DNA from: Echinostoma caproni
Taxonomy: Eukaryota > Platyhelminthes > Trematoda > Plagiorchiida > Echinostomatidae
Length of the DNA stretch: 64,000 bases
Assembly: GCA_900618425.1 (NCBI GenBank)
Contig: UZAN01039647.1
Location: 1 to 64,000 of the forward strand
Direction: 5' to 3'
Program-made: the position numbers and the translations under genes
Part shown: piece after piece, positions 1 through 10,277 of the stretch
Layout of the letters: the number at the start of each line of letters is the position of its first letter
Position numbering within the stretch: position 1 is the stretch's first letter
Notes under the pieces: model-generated
The model's input: only the letters and a program-made list of their open reading frames with translations
Told to the model about the DNA's origin: nothing
The model's database searches: none

Positions 1-64
1 CAGGTGTGTCACTCATTTTATTTGTTGCTGTTCCTTTTCACATCCTTTTAACTGCTGTATCATA

Positions 65-586
65 CTATTGTGTTTTACGTATTTTTTGACACACTATGAT
101 TATGTGGTTGCTGAATATCCACCTCTCGGGGTGTATAAAGCCATTCCTAGGCTTGACTTGACTTGACTTGATCAAAGGTTTTCCCAGTAATTCTCTGGAG
201 CACCTTAATATGGTCAGATTTGTAGCAGTGGTCAATAAAGCCATGGCTATTCGGTCTATTATACTCAATCCGCGGAAATTCTGTGATGTGTGACACAGTC
301 CTCGAAATTCCTTGTACACTTTAAATGCATTGAACATGCATAGTATACGATTCGAATAAAGTTGGTGTGCTATTCGATTCGAAGTTGTTCTATTTCGGGG
401 ATTGGTATTGCTCGAATTCTGGAATCCCATTTCGAATACTATTCCAAATACTACACGATGACAAGCGTCGGCAGTTGTATATAATCTGCATTGTCGTGAT
501 TTGCAGAGTCTAAGCGCACGAGATGATTCATCGGAAATCGTGTCATATCCGAGGTCGTATGAGATCTCGTGATTGAAGGCCATCAA
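65..586 (-). other. Unassigned 173-codon ORF
   Basis: This is the longest open frame in the 3' flank. It contains several Arg/Ser/Thr-rich segments and scattered cysteines but no motif, signal peptide or membrane segment I recognise. It runs through a LINE-type pentamer tail (151-171), so at least its C-terminal part is read from repeat sequence. It could be antisense to a decayed retroelement or a chance ORF. Confidence 0.12.
151..171 (+). repeat. (CTTGA)n tail of a LINE-like element
   Basis: Four units of a TTGAC/CTTGA pentamer follow a short unique sequence. Comparable short tandem tails end other LINE copies here: ACTGA-type at about 28505-28525 and CTTTGA-type at about 41285-41302. The element body upstream (1-150) is too short to identify. 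Confidence 0.45.
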
Positions 587-964
587 TGAAAATAGTGCCT
601 TTACAAATGAAAAGGGAATGGAGTTTACAATGCAAAATAGCGTCAGTACAGGAGATTGTTTCGGATTGTATCCGTTACAGCTCCCCGGTCAACAAACCAG
701 AACGAGCATTCGTGGCGTATTTCGATCGCCTTAAACCAGGCAAGACTGTAGAACCAATCAAGAACAGTGAAAGCTTGGTGGTGGTGGCGGAATAATGAGG
801 TGCCAACGGAGGATGGTATCGCAACCGCATCGAGCACAAAGCTTTGACGGGGGAGTGAGTGATACAGAACCGCCTGAGAACTAATAAGTACTAACATGTA
901 TTGTGGGAGAAACTTTCAAAAGCCAGATGGAAGGTATAATGTTATAATCGTATTGCCGCGGCCT

Positions 965-1045
965 CCCTTCCTGAATGTTGACTGTACATCTGTATCTACA
1001 ATGAGGAAAAGAGGAAGTAAAAAAACAAAAACACGAAATACAAAA
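965..1045 (+). repeat. SINE-tail copy (family 2)
   Basis: CTTCCTGAATGTTGACTGTA followed by CATCTGTAT and an A-rich stretch matches the family 2 tail. It directly abuts the left arm of the inverted repeat at 1020. Confidence 0.5.
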
Positions 1046-1220
1046 ATCATAAATTACAAAATGACATCTCCAACAAGTAAAAGGTGGCGAAAAATACTCA
1101 CTAACAAGGAATTTTCTTCCATGCTACCAGTTCCCTTTAACATCTTCACGAGAGCAAGAAGAAGCACCATGAAAGTAAATATCTGTTTGATACACCCCGG
1201 AACGTTTTAAAGGTTAGCCG
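1020..1220 (+). repeat. Inverted repeat, left arm
   Basis: This arm, for example CTAACAAGGA, CCAGTTCCCTTTA, TTCACGAGAGCA and ATCTGTTTGATA, reappears in reverse complement at 1700-1912 with roughly 80% identity by eye. The spacer is about 480 bases. Both arms can be read in the same protein frame with conservative changes (PVPF.IFTRA then ICLI.P.TF), so the pair may derive from a coding mobile element inserted twice in opposite directions, or from a foldback element. Confidence 0.7.
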
Positions 1221-1699
1221 TAAGTGTCTCATACGAAAAATAGAACCCTAAATTATGTCGGACCTCATCAAGATTTTCCGATGTCATATCACCCACGGAT
1301 CCGTGAACGATGTTTTAGTCTTTGTGATTCGACTGCAGAAGGCTTCCACGTTATAAGTGTGCATTTCGGTGGTAAGATCGATGAATCCAACTGAATAGTT
1401 CATACTGGTGCAGACGTTGATTGCTTATGTTCACCCCACCCCCCATAGTTTAATTCAAGGCAACTTTGGATCACAAGCAACCTTTTAAAAATTATTTAGG
1501 TTTTTTCTGTCACAATAAATAATGGTTACGATTTTCCTGGGTCCTATATATAATTCGATTTGGGCACTAATCTTCATTTGTGACCTGGATGTCAGGTTTG
1601 GCCCTTCCAACATGCACACAACGCTTCACCGGATTGAAGGTTTGGCCTATGTAGAGTCCCTCTAGGATGGTGGTTTACCTCCCGAAGGATATTTGTGTG

Positions 1700-1912
1700 C
1701 GGGCGCATAACCTTTAAAAAGTTCTGGGATCTATCAAACAGATGTATCCTTTCATGATACTTCTTCATGCTCTCGTGAAAATGGTAAAGGGAACTGGTCG
1801 CATGAAAAAAATGTCCTTGTTAGTTAGTATTTGTTGAGATCTTTTTGATTTATTACTGATGTTAATTTTGATATTTATCATTTTTGCATTTACCTATTGT
1901 GAATATAACATT
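1700..1912 (-). repeat. Inverted repeat, right arm
   Basis: This is the partner of the 1020-1220 arm, in reverse orientation. The similarity runs from CCTTTAAAAAGTTCTGGGAT to the AT-rich stretch near 1900. Beyond it the sequences differ. Confidence 0.7.
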
Positions 1913-2549
1913 TTTTGCGTTTATACCACACCTTTTGATCAACGTTTTGAGGATATTTCATCATCTACTACTCACGAGTAGATGATTTATAATTGCATAA
2001 TCTTGTCATGGGGGGGGGATTAAACAGTTAACGTCCACCAGCTTGTACCTAATTATTTTTGATGTGCCAAAATGTCGTCCTGTTATCGTTAAACTGCCTC
2101 GTCGGAGAAGCGAAAACAAAAAAATTTTCGTCAATTGCCGGGTTACTGGTCGAATGAGTGTTCTCGACTGTAACCTGAGGTTTCAATACATGAAAAAGTC
2201 AACAAATACAAACAACTCGATGCTCAGTAAGATTATCACATAATTATAATCGAATTTGGGTCCACATCCTACTTTGTAACTAATTGATGGGGATTTTCAT
2301 GACTGTATTTCGGCTGAAGAACATAGTGCCGCTCAGACCAGTGAGCCTTGCTCTGGTAAGTAATGAAACCGTATGTAACGGAAAAGTATCTAAAGATTTT
2401 TGGTTGATGGCTTAGTTCATGGGAAGCGTTCTGTGACAGAGTAATGTTCATTTATTAAAGTTCATTCTTTAACCAGTAATTTCGTTATTCTGTGTAAGTC
2501 AGAGCGTGCAAAACTTTCAATCTTACGCTCAACACCTTCACCGCAAGTA

Positions 2550-2620
2550 TTGGCTGAATCCCCCATCCTGAATGTTGACGGTACATTTGTATATTCATCA
2601 AATAAAAAAGAAGCAAAAAG
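2550..2620 (+). repeat. SINE-tail copy (family 2)
   Basis: The segment CCTGAATGTTGACGGTACAT, then TTTGTATATTCA and a short A-rich end, is shared with about 965-1045 and 24655-24710 (plus) and with 53260-53310 and 53440-53500 (minus). I interpret it as the shared 3' end of a dispersed short element. Confidence 0.55.
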
Positions 2621-3894
2621 ACTTATACATTACGGACACCATGATAGGCAACTAGACAGAATTCCAACGAAAGCACGTATACTTATATGTAGTATATATT
2701 ACATGGTTCAAATTATGAGTAATCATATCATCATCATAATTTGGTATAACTAATTAATTATTGATGGATTTTGATTATTCCATATGATTATAAGATTCAA
2801 TACCACTTGATGTGAAATCGTAGAATCATAACGTTAAAATTAATTTGAACGTTATTGTTATTTTCCAACTGCCGTGCATAAACATAATTTCTTGGGATTC
2901 AACCACCAAGATGCGAAGGAAATAATTCCACGTTTCGTGCAAAAACTACGAGGATGACGATTCGCGAATACTTTTTTGTACAGCTTTTTATTTCTTTCAA
3001 TTTATTATTTTTATTTATTGACAATTTACTCGATAGATTCGGTATAATTGGCTGCATTATAGGGTTCAGGTGTATAATCAGAGCTGATACCTTGAGCCTA
3101 GGCGCATAGTTACATGTGAAAAGTGTTGTAACTTCTAATTTTCGTTGGGTGCATACTGGGGAATAGTGGGTTACACGCGTCAGTTGAGGTAAGAATAGTG
3201 TAATGCGTAATAAGGGTTAAGTGTTCGAAAAGTGTTGATGTATAAAGTCTCTCGTTCAGTCAGGAAAAGAGCGAAGAAACGTGACATTTTGCACTCTGGA
3301 AAAGCACTTTTGCTAGCATGGATATGACGAGAAAACGTAAAGCCCTCAATCAATAAAGCGAGTCGGATAGATATGGTTATTGATCGAAATCGGGCAGCAC
3401 CATGGCTTGCTCCAAATCTGTTTATCTCAATGCTCAACGTATGGTATTAGAAACTGAAATAAACTTTGAAATTGAAGGTCGTGGATCACGAGTTTGAACA
3501 ACACCTTCTGTGTTGTGAACTGCGAGAGAACAATCCTGTGTGGCTGACAGTTCCCGACATTACAATATATTTTCGGGTGAAATAATATCACATGTGCATC
3601 AATAAGTGTCCCTCAATAAAGATCAGTCGTCCTCTATTCAGTTTTCCAATTTTCGAAATTGATTTAACTAAGAGACGTGAGACACGGTTCCGCAACCATC
3701 CAATCGTTTCATAAAAATGTACGCATTACCTAAACACTTGTTTAGAATGGCTTGCAGTAGAAAAGCTAAAATGTTATCCCCAAAGTTGACTGTTTTTGTT
3801 TTCTCCCGCTTGTTTTTCTATGTTCTGCCTCTAACCCATGGTTATTTTGATGTCGTATATATGTATACAGATAGAAAGAGCTCGCACCCTTCGA

Positions 3895-3900
3895 TTTATT
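3895..3900 (-). promoter_or_regulatory. Possible Notch poly(A) signal
   Basis: The first AATAAA on the minus strand after the Notch stop lies here, about 530 bases downstream. AT-rich flatworm sequence gives such hexamers by chance, so this is weak. If it is used, the C22 tract at 4000-4021 lies in the 3' UTR. Confidence 0.2.
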
Positions 3901-3999
3901 TCACGCAAAGAAATCACATTCACTCACAGATAAAAGGGTTTTGGTCAACGTGACGGTTGTGGTGCAGGAATGAGTAGGTGGTACAAGATGATGTGGCTT

Positions 4000-4021
4000 G
4001 GGGGGGGGGGGGGGGGGGGGG
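4000..4021 (+). repeat. 22-base G homopolymer
   Basis: An uninterrupted run of 22 G residues is followed by GAGGGGAG. On the minus strand it is a C22 tract about 410 bases downstream of the Notch stop. Shorter G tracts occur at 2010-2018, 15170-15180 and 55836-55847. Such a tract can form quadruplex structures and is prone to length error in assembly. Confidence 0.9.
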
Positions 4022-4432
4022 AGGGGAGTCACAGAACAAGGTACGATAAAAGAATGAAATGGATTACGTTCAACAAGAACACTGTTGATTTGGAATGATT
4101 CACTGCGGCGACGCGGTGGTCAGGGATATATCAGATAGGAAACCTTATGTACATGTGCAATGAGGAGGTGCATCCATTCATACATCCATAAGTGTTCAAG
4201 TTTGCGAGATGGTGTTTTTTCCTGTACACGACGAGTATTTATAAACATTAGCGTTATAGGAGTGAAAACTTGGAAAAATTACGGGGCAAAAAATAGCTTC
4301 AGTCGTCTTTCACGAATGTTTTCTATACCCCGGTGTAGCTGCAGTTGTCTCAAAAATATAAGTAAAATATAAATGCAAAATTACTCGAAAACGATTTCAC
4401 TCTGATGAATGTGTCAGTCAAACTTTTGTATT

Positions 4433-5865
4433 TCACGAATGCTTAGTACCCTCGACTGGGGGATCTGAACCAACCATGGGATTTATGAGCTGTATAAATT
4501 CCCTACTTGGTCGCAAAGATACATTGGTGGGCTCGATATTGCAGCGAAGCCGGGCTCTATCTTCAATTTTTGTTGGATGCCATGGGTTTGATTGATGCTT
4601 CAAGAGAACAGAGGAAATCGGCTCCACGTCTTCAGAGTCAGCCTCAATACTCTGAGTATCAAAGTCTGAAGTTTCACTGGGGGATCCTGTGCCTTTGGCA
4701 AATGGAGACTCGTGGTACTTGCCTTTTGAGCCTGATTCCGTCTGACCACTGATCGTACAACCTTCGGGATTGTAATACTTCAGGAGTAGACTTTCAATGG
4801 TTGTGAATCCTTTACTTTGGGCAATTTTTAAAGGATCATTCTCCGCACAATCTGTAGGAAGTACACTAGCCTTGTGCTCCAATAGAAATCGAACTGCCTC
4901 CTCCCAACCTTCACGTGTAGCAAGCATCAGTGGTGTGTGGTCGAATTCGTCACGTGCATTAACCAGCCGATTGAATCCCTTGCATTGTACCAAACGTTGT
5001 AAAAGAGACACAGAGTTAGTGGCAGCTGCCCAATGGACCACATTTCGACCGAATTCGTCCACACCATTCACTTGATGACCCTCATCGATCAGATAGAGTA
5101 CAGTCTCTTCGTTTCCATTTTGAACTGCTTTGATTAGAGCGGTGGTCTGCCTTGGTTCTGATTGTTTCTGTCGTCGGCGTGACTTGGTTGTAATTGTTGC
5201 AGTTGAAGCTGTCAATGTCGAAGCATCTTCAATTGATTTTTTATTTGAATGAACTTTATTATTTGCTGCAGCCTCTTTCTCCAACTGGTATAATGCACTG
5301 ACTGTTTCCAATGAGTTTGCTGCTGCTGCAGTTACCAACGGGGTTCTTCCAACGCCGTCTGGCATCGAGACCGCATAACCGAGGTGATCGGGTTGCANAC
5401 GGATAGCACAAAATCCTTGCCACTGTTCATTCGACCTGCCACATGTAGAACAGACTCGTGGTTTGGCGTACTGTTATCAATCAATTCTGGCGGGAACAAC
5501 CTTTGCATTGCATACAGAGCAGTTTTATTTCGTAATTGGCTTGTTCCATTATGTCCCGGCGGACTGTACCCGGTTTTTCGTTCCGTATTAAGTGCAAATC
5601 CATATTCATCAGGGTTTTCTCGAATTTCTCGTGTATGTACCTGCATCAGTCCTTGAACCATAGTGATATCTTGCACGTTCAACGGATGCAATCCATCTTG
5701 AGATTCGAGAACTTGAATTAACCGGTTGCGCGTATCCACAGAACAATCTGATTGATGATTGGGTACAGATGTGAGATCGTTATGTATTTGGCGATATTCA
5801 TTTTTCAGTTTTAAACCATCATTTGATTCCTTCTTCCTTATCATGAGACTTGGATGTACCATTTT
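4433..5865 (-). CDS. Notch: Notch last exon: ankyrin domain and short C-terminus
   Basis: The exon starts in phase 0 after CTCTCTCTGTTCAG (ending at 5866) and ends with a stop at 4433. Using Notch repeat numbering: ANK2 about 5458-5370 (ESVLHVAGRMNSG), ANK3 5360-5275 (GRTPLVTAAAANS), ANK4 5153-5065 (TTALIKAVQNGNEE), ANK5 5065-4975 (GRNVVHWAAATN), ANK6 4955-4862 (HTPLMLATREGWEEA), ANK7 4850-4760 (DPLKIAQSKGF). ANK1 is too divergent to place with confidence. A roughly 45-residue segment rich in Ser, Thr and Lys, with KSRRRQKQ, lies between ANK3 and ANK4. About 105 residues follow ANK7, including an acidic Ser/Thr/Pro stretch. One N at 5398 shifts the frame inside ANK2; dropping two bases there gives exactly 477 codons including the stop. 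This domain binds CSL and Mastermind. Confidence 0.93.
5398..5398. other. Ambiguous base causing a frame break in Notch ANK2
   Basis: Upstream coding runs in one frame to this N and continues in another frame after it, with conserved ankyrin sequence on both sides (LHVAGRMNS before, GRTPLVTAAAAN after). The base next to the N is repeated on its other side, as at other N positions in this window, so removing the N and one duplicate base would restore the frame. I read this as an assembly join, not a real mutation. Confidence 0.8.
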
Positions 5866-6414
5866 CTGAACAGAGAGAGAAAGAATATAAAGCATTTACT
5901 TCGTTGAGGGCAGACAGTACCACAATTGTATTTCAAAAGATTAATACACCTTATTATTAATTTCGATTAATTGTAAGAACGATTCTCATAAGCCTATGTA
6001 TTATTTCGTCATCCTAACTGCTTCATAGTGCTGATGAAGGAGTGTCATTCTCACATTATTTGGAGTTCATAAAAAAGGAACAAAATAAAACGTGATATAT
6101 TAGCAAGTACATGGAACATTATTCGTTTTTTAACGTCCACCCATTTTCCGTTGAATGTGTGCAGTCGATATTTTTAGAAAGTGTAGCTCTTTTTGTATCT
6201 GTATTCATTTGGGAGATTTAGTAAACATGAAAATTCAAATATTTGAAACCAAATTCTAACTGCAAGATTTAGATATTGCAGAAATTACGTGTTATCCGGA
6301 ATCAGGTTATTATTTTAGCGCACCGAATCGTAATGTGAAAACAAGGATGTGGGCACGATGTTTCAACCGCATTTATATTTGGCAGGATACAAAGTGAAGA
6401 AATCCGTCTTAATG

Positions 6415-6470
6415 TTATTATTATTATTACTGCTTTTATTATTATTGTTATTATTATTACTGCTAGTGTC
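6415..6470 (+). repeat. ATT microsatellite
   Basis: Imperfect ATT/TTA repeats with a few interruptions, intronic to Notch. Confidence 0.9.
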
Positions 6471-6569
6471 ATTTATGGTTATCTTCCATGCAGTCAATTT
6501 TGATGACCATTGACAACCGAAACAAGATGCTCTATTCGTCTAACCGCATTAAATCGACAAGCTGCCTTG

Positions 6570-7310
6570 GCTAAACCTTTGAAAAACATGTGCCTCTGAA
6601 ACACCCATGAAGGAGCCTATTTCAGTTATCAATGTACGTCTCTTAGATCCAACCTCGTGCTCAAGTTCCATCCTCCGTATGTCAGACAGTTTGATCTCTA
6701 GTCCTCGCGGTGTTAGTAGAATCGAGCTAGCGCTAAGTTCTGAGTGCACCTTCCATAATTAGATCCCATTCAGAAGTCGACTAATCAACGGCACCATCTA
6801 ATGTTTTGATGCGAGTCAATAGTAGGAGGTCCAACTATCTCCGCTTAGACCTCAAGTCCGTGCATGCATCAATCGATCGAAGTTCACTTGAGATGAAGAT
6901 GAGACGTTAACTTATTTGAATTGCGTTCTCGTAACTCGGGTGAACTGAATTCCTAACTTCTGAATTGCTGCAAAGAGCTCAACGGCCTTCGTATCTGGTG
7001 TTCAATTGGGTCATCGGACGAGGAACAAACATGTCTGGGTGGACCACGTGCAACCCTATTCAAGCTATGGACAACCGGGATCCCTCACATCAGTTCTGTT
7101 AAGACTTCGGTTTATGTCTATTAAACACTAACTTCTCGCACAGAACAGACCTCGCCTTACATGTGAACCTCCAAATTCTTCCCAACGATGGACTCAAAAT
7201 AAGCACAGTACCATCGGGGCTTATGTATTGAAGACTGCCACTCACATTCATTTACCTCTGTGGACACGAACACACTATGGAATAAACCAGATTCAGCTTG
7301 CGTTTGATAA
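6570..7310 (+). mobile_element. Decayed RTE-clade LINE, endonuclease fragment
   Basis: Plus-strand translation gives CASETPMKEPISVI and later RGVSRIELALSSE, aligning with the 'CVSETRIQ...VGVALS' core of the apurinic-type endonuclease of trematode RTE (SR2-like) elements. Further on, RPRLTCEPPNSSQRWTQ aligns with 'RHRLTWRPPSSSQRWTQ', the end of the same domain. Stops and shifts break the frame. The minus-strand ORF across 6549-6749 is a shadow of this domain. The reverse-transcriptase part is not seen downstream. Confidence 0.65.
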
Positions 7311-7839
7311 ATAAACTAATCACAAATGCAAAAGTTTCAATGTAAATGACCAATGTAACATTGATTTCAAAGCTCGGTGTCCTCATCGGCTCTCAGTTCA
7401 AATGCTCATAGAAGGGCTTTACGCCGATTTGAATATGATAAAAACGGTTCAAACTTATTTCAAAACAATGAGCAGAGCACAAACACTTGACCTTCCTCTA
7501 CCTCTGATGCTCTGTTGGCGCTCATAAAACCATTCCACCAGATGAAAAATGTGGCACCGCAAAGCCCTTGAATACCAGCTCATCAAGAGCTGACCACGAG
7601 AAATGGTAAACACCAAAGTGAAATGAGACGGAGACGGCTGCCCCTGGGGTTGACAGTACCTCAAAGCTACTTGTTTGTGTCATACTCCATCGACTGTCTA
7701 CTGCACAAGAACGGCGCACACGCGAGAACCAAGGTGGTATTTGAATAAGTCAAGGATTCATTGACCATATTTTCATTGTTCACCAAGTCCAGAAGACAGA
7801 TGTTCCTTCAGCAGGCCGATAACTTCTATATCACAGAAG

Positions 7840-8400
7840 ATTACTCAGGGGATAAATATCCGCCTCCGAAAGCCTCAGTATGGTCGGGGGTGGGTGTCTA
7901 GGGTTTCGGATAGTCACCCTTCCCTTATATATCGTGAAAGGCTGCCATACGACTAAGTATCTCAAATAACCTTTGCTGAGGAAGCCCTACTTACTGCCTT
8001 CTCGTGGCGGTGTTTTCCCATCAAGGTGAGAGGAGGCATATCCGACATCCGGAGCTATAACTGGGTTGGTGGACCACTGGTAGTTCACCTAGGTGAGTTG
8101 GCCGAAGACCTCGATTACAAACAAACCAAGAGGAGGCGGACGAACCAAAATCACACCTTCCCGGTTGTGGCAGTGGTCACCAGCTCAATCGGGCATCAAT
8201 GTGTATTTTTGTACCTCGGATGTTTGGCCCCGTCAAAGGGCGTATGATCCGATGAACTGGACGCGGTTTTTACACACCGCCCCGCTGCCTTGAGGGCTAG
8301 GCTTCGGGTAGCCAAGGCCTCCGGTTGTGGATTCCTCAAGAAAACTCACCTGCCTTGGTCTGGACAACCGGCATCCCTCTCATATACAAACCATGGAGCG
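7840..8400 (+). repeat. Unassigned GC-richer repeat-like block
   Basis: This block is more GC-rich than its surroundings and has overlapping short ORFs (for example 8026-8293). It contains no motif I can name. Its boundary with the LINE-like segment at 8393 suggests it belongs to an inserted element. Confidence 0.25.
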
Positions 8401-8485
8401 TTTTTGTTCTCATAAACATTATTGTACCATGATTTGTTTGACACACGGTCTGGCGTCAGACGTGTGTGAGATGTAAATATGTACG
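8393..8485 (+). mobile_element. Short fragment matching the LINE at 32745-32828
   Basis: The segment TGTACCATGATTTGTTTGAC followed by ACACGGTCT and CAGACGTGTGTGA is about 85% identical by eye to 32745-32828, near the end of the APE-type LINE reverse-transcriptase region. Similarity starts at CATGGA and stops after GTGTGA. Confidence 0.6.
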
Positions 8486-9939
8486 TTTAAATCCCTTGAT
8501 CTAAGAGTGGCATATAATTCAACCGACCGCACGATATGCTATCGCTTTTTTCTTGAAAGGTGTTTGCTGCAATTATATTCAGTATCTTTACCCTGGCACA
8601 TTTTAAAACTTTTTGAAATCGTTCCTCAAATACTTCACCTTAAAGGATATTCGAAGGACAACAGAGGAACCGCAGTACCTAAGCGTAAGATAGACGATTA
8701 TATGAACTGAAGTGATATAAATGTTGGAAGTGAATATTTAAATCAACTTTCCTCGAGCATATTTTGACTCACGTGATTCGTGCACGCAGATTTACGCGGA
8801 GGCTCAATGGAATCCCCAAACGCCTCACCTGATAATAGCAAATCGGCCTCAAAATACTTCCGCTTCAAACGGTTTTCAGAAACCTTCAGATATTAAATAG
8901 AAGGAAAGAGCAGTCGATGAACTTCTTCACGAAATTTAATCACTTTTATGACAAAATTCATCAATATTTTGACTCTTTTCTTGACTAATTTCCATATTTT
9001 AGCAATGTCTTTGGGCACAGAACTGATTATCTTCGATCAAACATGTGTTCAGAAAGCACTAGAGTACTGCAGCTAATCAGTTGTATATATCCACCATCGA
9101 GTCCGGGCTTTGTTTTTTAGACCCGTTAGATTATATATGTGTGGTTCCTTTTCACTTTTCACTTCACACTAATGTTGAACAGAATTTCCCAGTAAAGTAT
9201 CTTCAGATATTACATTCGAAAGTACTCCACCTCTGCCACCGAACAGTTTCGAAGTGAGATACGGTATTCCATCTGTTACCTTCGATCCAAAGCATTCCAC
9301 TAAATCAGGTTTTACTTATTTCAATCAAAGCATTTGTTCATCTCCTAGTATTTTACTTGGGCTATAACCATTTGCAGAAAATATATACAAAAGGAACTCT
9401 TTTCGTCGAGTCAGGTTTAATCCCAGTTACAAAAAACTCATTCCTACATAACTATGTTCTATTGAAAATGGAGATTCTGAGTGCCACAAATCGAAGTCAA
9501 CTATGACCAATGCCGAAATCCGCGACTTTATTGCTGAGTTCAATTTCACATGATATTGATTAGATTTTGCATTAGAGACAGAAAACAATTTTATATTTAC
9601 CTTATTCTTGAGTACTAAAAATACCTCCTAAATAGCATTCAATAAATGGGTAACTTGCACAGTCTGCACAATCCAGTTTTATCACCTTCGATAACGCAAA
9701 TGGAAACTGAATCAGATTTTGGATTCGTTGTCAAATAATAAATGAGGCTGAATTTGATTGTGAAATCAATTTTGAAAACAGCTTGACCCGTAAATAGAGG
9801 CGAATAAGCTTACTATTACGATTAGAGTGACTAGCTTTTGATACCCAGTGTCTCAGTGAATATCTTCAAATAAATTAGAAGGCGTTCTTTAATGATTTTG
9901 ATAGTACAATGATACACAAGTTGGTAAAGGTTGACCGAC

Positions 9940-10277
9940 CTTTGTCCTTTTGTCAAAGGTATTCAAGTCGAGTGTGATGCCTGCATCTGTCCGTTCAACA
10001 CCATCTCCGGTCACATAGGTTTCACTTTTATTCTGCATTTCCATGCTCTGTAGTTCTCTTGTGAAAGAGTTGAGCAAGGATTCGTGCTGCTTATACGATG
10101 TGGCTGGGTCTTGGGGGTCCGACTGCAGGAACCCAGTTACGTGACCCAATTGTCGTGACTCCTGCTTGAGTCCCATCGGTACCGGTGGACACCAGACGCC
10201 GGTGGTATACACACGCTTGGCCGGTTTATGCCATGGATCTCGTTGCAGAACGAGGAATATCACGAGGATTATGATAA
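9940..10277 (-). CDS. Notch: Notch exon: inner half of membrane helix and RAM region
   Basis: The exon starts with two bases completing an isoleucine codon, then IIILVIFLVL, which extends the previous half-helix to about 23 hydrophobic residues. Next come QRDPWHKPAKR and GVWCPPVPMG. The V-W-C-P tetrapeptide fits the hydrophobic-W-hydrophobic-P motif by which RAM binds the CSL transcription factor. The rest is a hydrophilic linker rich in Gln, Ser and Thr. The acceptor is CTAATTGCCAG, ending at 10278, and the donor is AAG|GTCGGT (9940/9939), phase 0. The donor is weaker than others in this gene, but the phase agrees with the ankyrin exon and the ORF runs only about 17 codons further. Confidence 0.88.

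Larger units (their letters stand above)
1..4432. other. 3' flank of Notch, no host gene recognised
   Basis: This stretch holds a LINE-type pentamer tail (151-171), an unassigned ORF (65-586), an inverted-repeat pair (1020-1220 and 1700-1912), two SINE-tail copies (about 965-1045 and 2550-2620) and the G22 tract. Short ORFs elsewhere look random. The end of the Notch 3' UTR must lie here. Confidence 0.6.
5866..9939 (-). other. Notch intron, 4.1 kb
   Basis: The intron holds a decayed RTE endonuclease fragment on the plus strand (6570-7310), an ATT/ATTG microsatellite (about 6415-6470), an unassigned GC-richer stretch (7840-8400) and a short segment (8393-8485) matching part of the LINE at 32745-32828. 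Nothing recognisable is seen in 8490-9939. Confidence 0.6.

Noticed and set aside
6549..6749. Minus-strand ORF resembling a Gypsy reverse-transcriptase/RNase H linker (GSFMGVS...FQRF).
   Set aside because: The plus strand gives a clearer alignment to the RTE endonuclease over a longer stretch (6570-7310), so the minus reading is a shadow.
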